Of a stretch of 64,000 nt of DNA, positions 63,908-64,000 are shown piece by piece; position 1 is the stretch's first letter; each line of letters starts with the position of its first letter. The notes under the pieces are model-generated. The model did not search any database. It was not told the DNA's origin and saw nothing but the letters and a program-made list of their open reading frames with translations. The DNA comes from Homarus americanus (taxonomy: Eukaryota; Arthropoda; Malacostraca; Decapoda; Nephropidae): contig NW_024732415.1 in assembly GCF_018991925.1 (NCBI RefSeq), positions 2,570,224-2,634,223 on the forward strand. The letters are read 5' to 3'. The translations under genes were made by a program, and so were the position numbers.

Positions 63908-64000
63908 GGTACGGTAACCCTTTGATGGTTTAACCCTTGTAGGAGGATGGTGCTTTAAACCTTGGAGGATGGTGGTTTCACCCTTGGAGGATGATGGCTT
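63908..64000. repeat. Start of a TTGGAGGATGGTGGTTTAACC-type minisatellite
   Basis: Three to four diverged units of about 27 bp (CTTGTAGGAGGATGGTGCTT, CTTGGAGGATGGTGGTTTC, CTTGGAGGATGATGGCTT) run into the right edge of the window. Confidence 0.6.

Overview
This is a eukaryotic nuclear genomic window from an arthropod, most likely a decapod crustacean. That placement is an inference. It rests on AT-rich sequence, intron-rich genes with GT-AG splice sites, arthropod-type TTAGG/CCTAA motifs, very long (AT)n, (TAA)n and (CA)n arrays, and dense pogo/Tigger-like DNA transposons beside CR1/L2-like LINE remnants. No prokaryotic operon, phage or CRISPR system is present.

Three host genes can be supported. 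(1) A single coding exon at 2644-2776 on the minus strand reads as the N-terminus of a PKA-type AGC kinase (Pka-C3/PRKX-like); the rest of the gene lies beyond a long first intron, to the left and outside the window. (2) A complete ten-exon gene for the DEAD-box mRNA-export helicase DDX19/Dbp5 occupies 21325-32434 on the minus strand, and its spliced exons give 477 codons plus a stop with every phase matching. (3) A nearly complete gene for VPS51, a subunit of the GARP/EARP tethering complexes, occupies 38167-49037 on the plus strand in 15 recognised exons; only the short 5'-most coding exon is missing and one donor site is unsettled. The last two genes stand head to head, about 5.7 kb apart, with LINE debris between them.

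The rest is repeats. 10.9-20.4 kb is a transposon nest. It holds a complete but dead 3.2 kb Tigger element with TA target duplications and its own intron, followed by a TIR-bounded 5.7 kb composite containing a second Tigger-like transposase, a LINE tail, a (TA)n array and a TTAA-flanked 1.1 kb element. The DDX19 introns hold three TIR-bounded MITE-like elements, two long (AT)n arrays and a 61-bp-arm hairpin. 32.8-35.05 kb and 53.2-56.8 kb hold CR1/L2-like reverse transcriptase remnants.

Downstream of VPS51 come two adjacent minisatellites (18-bp and 21-bp units), then palindromic elements, a tRNA-related SINE, about 0.9 kb of polypurine, about 1 kb of (TAA)n, a 22-bp minisatellite, a compound CA array and a small mariner-like MITE.

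The most unusual recurring structure is a fold-back family. Four copies lie at about 1.5, 37.8, 54.6 and 57.4 kb. Their nested inverted termini share the core CACCTGAAGATTAA, and the interior is rich in degenerate TTAGG/CCTAA. I do not recognise it as a named family.
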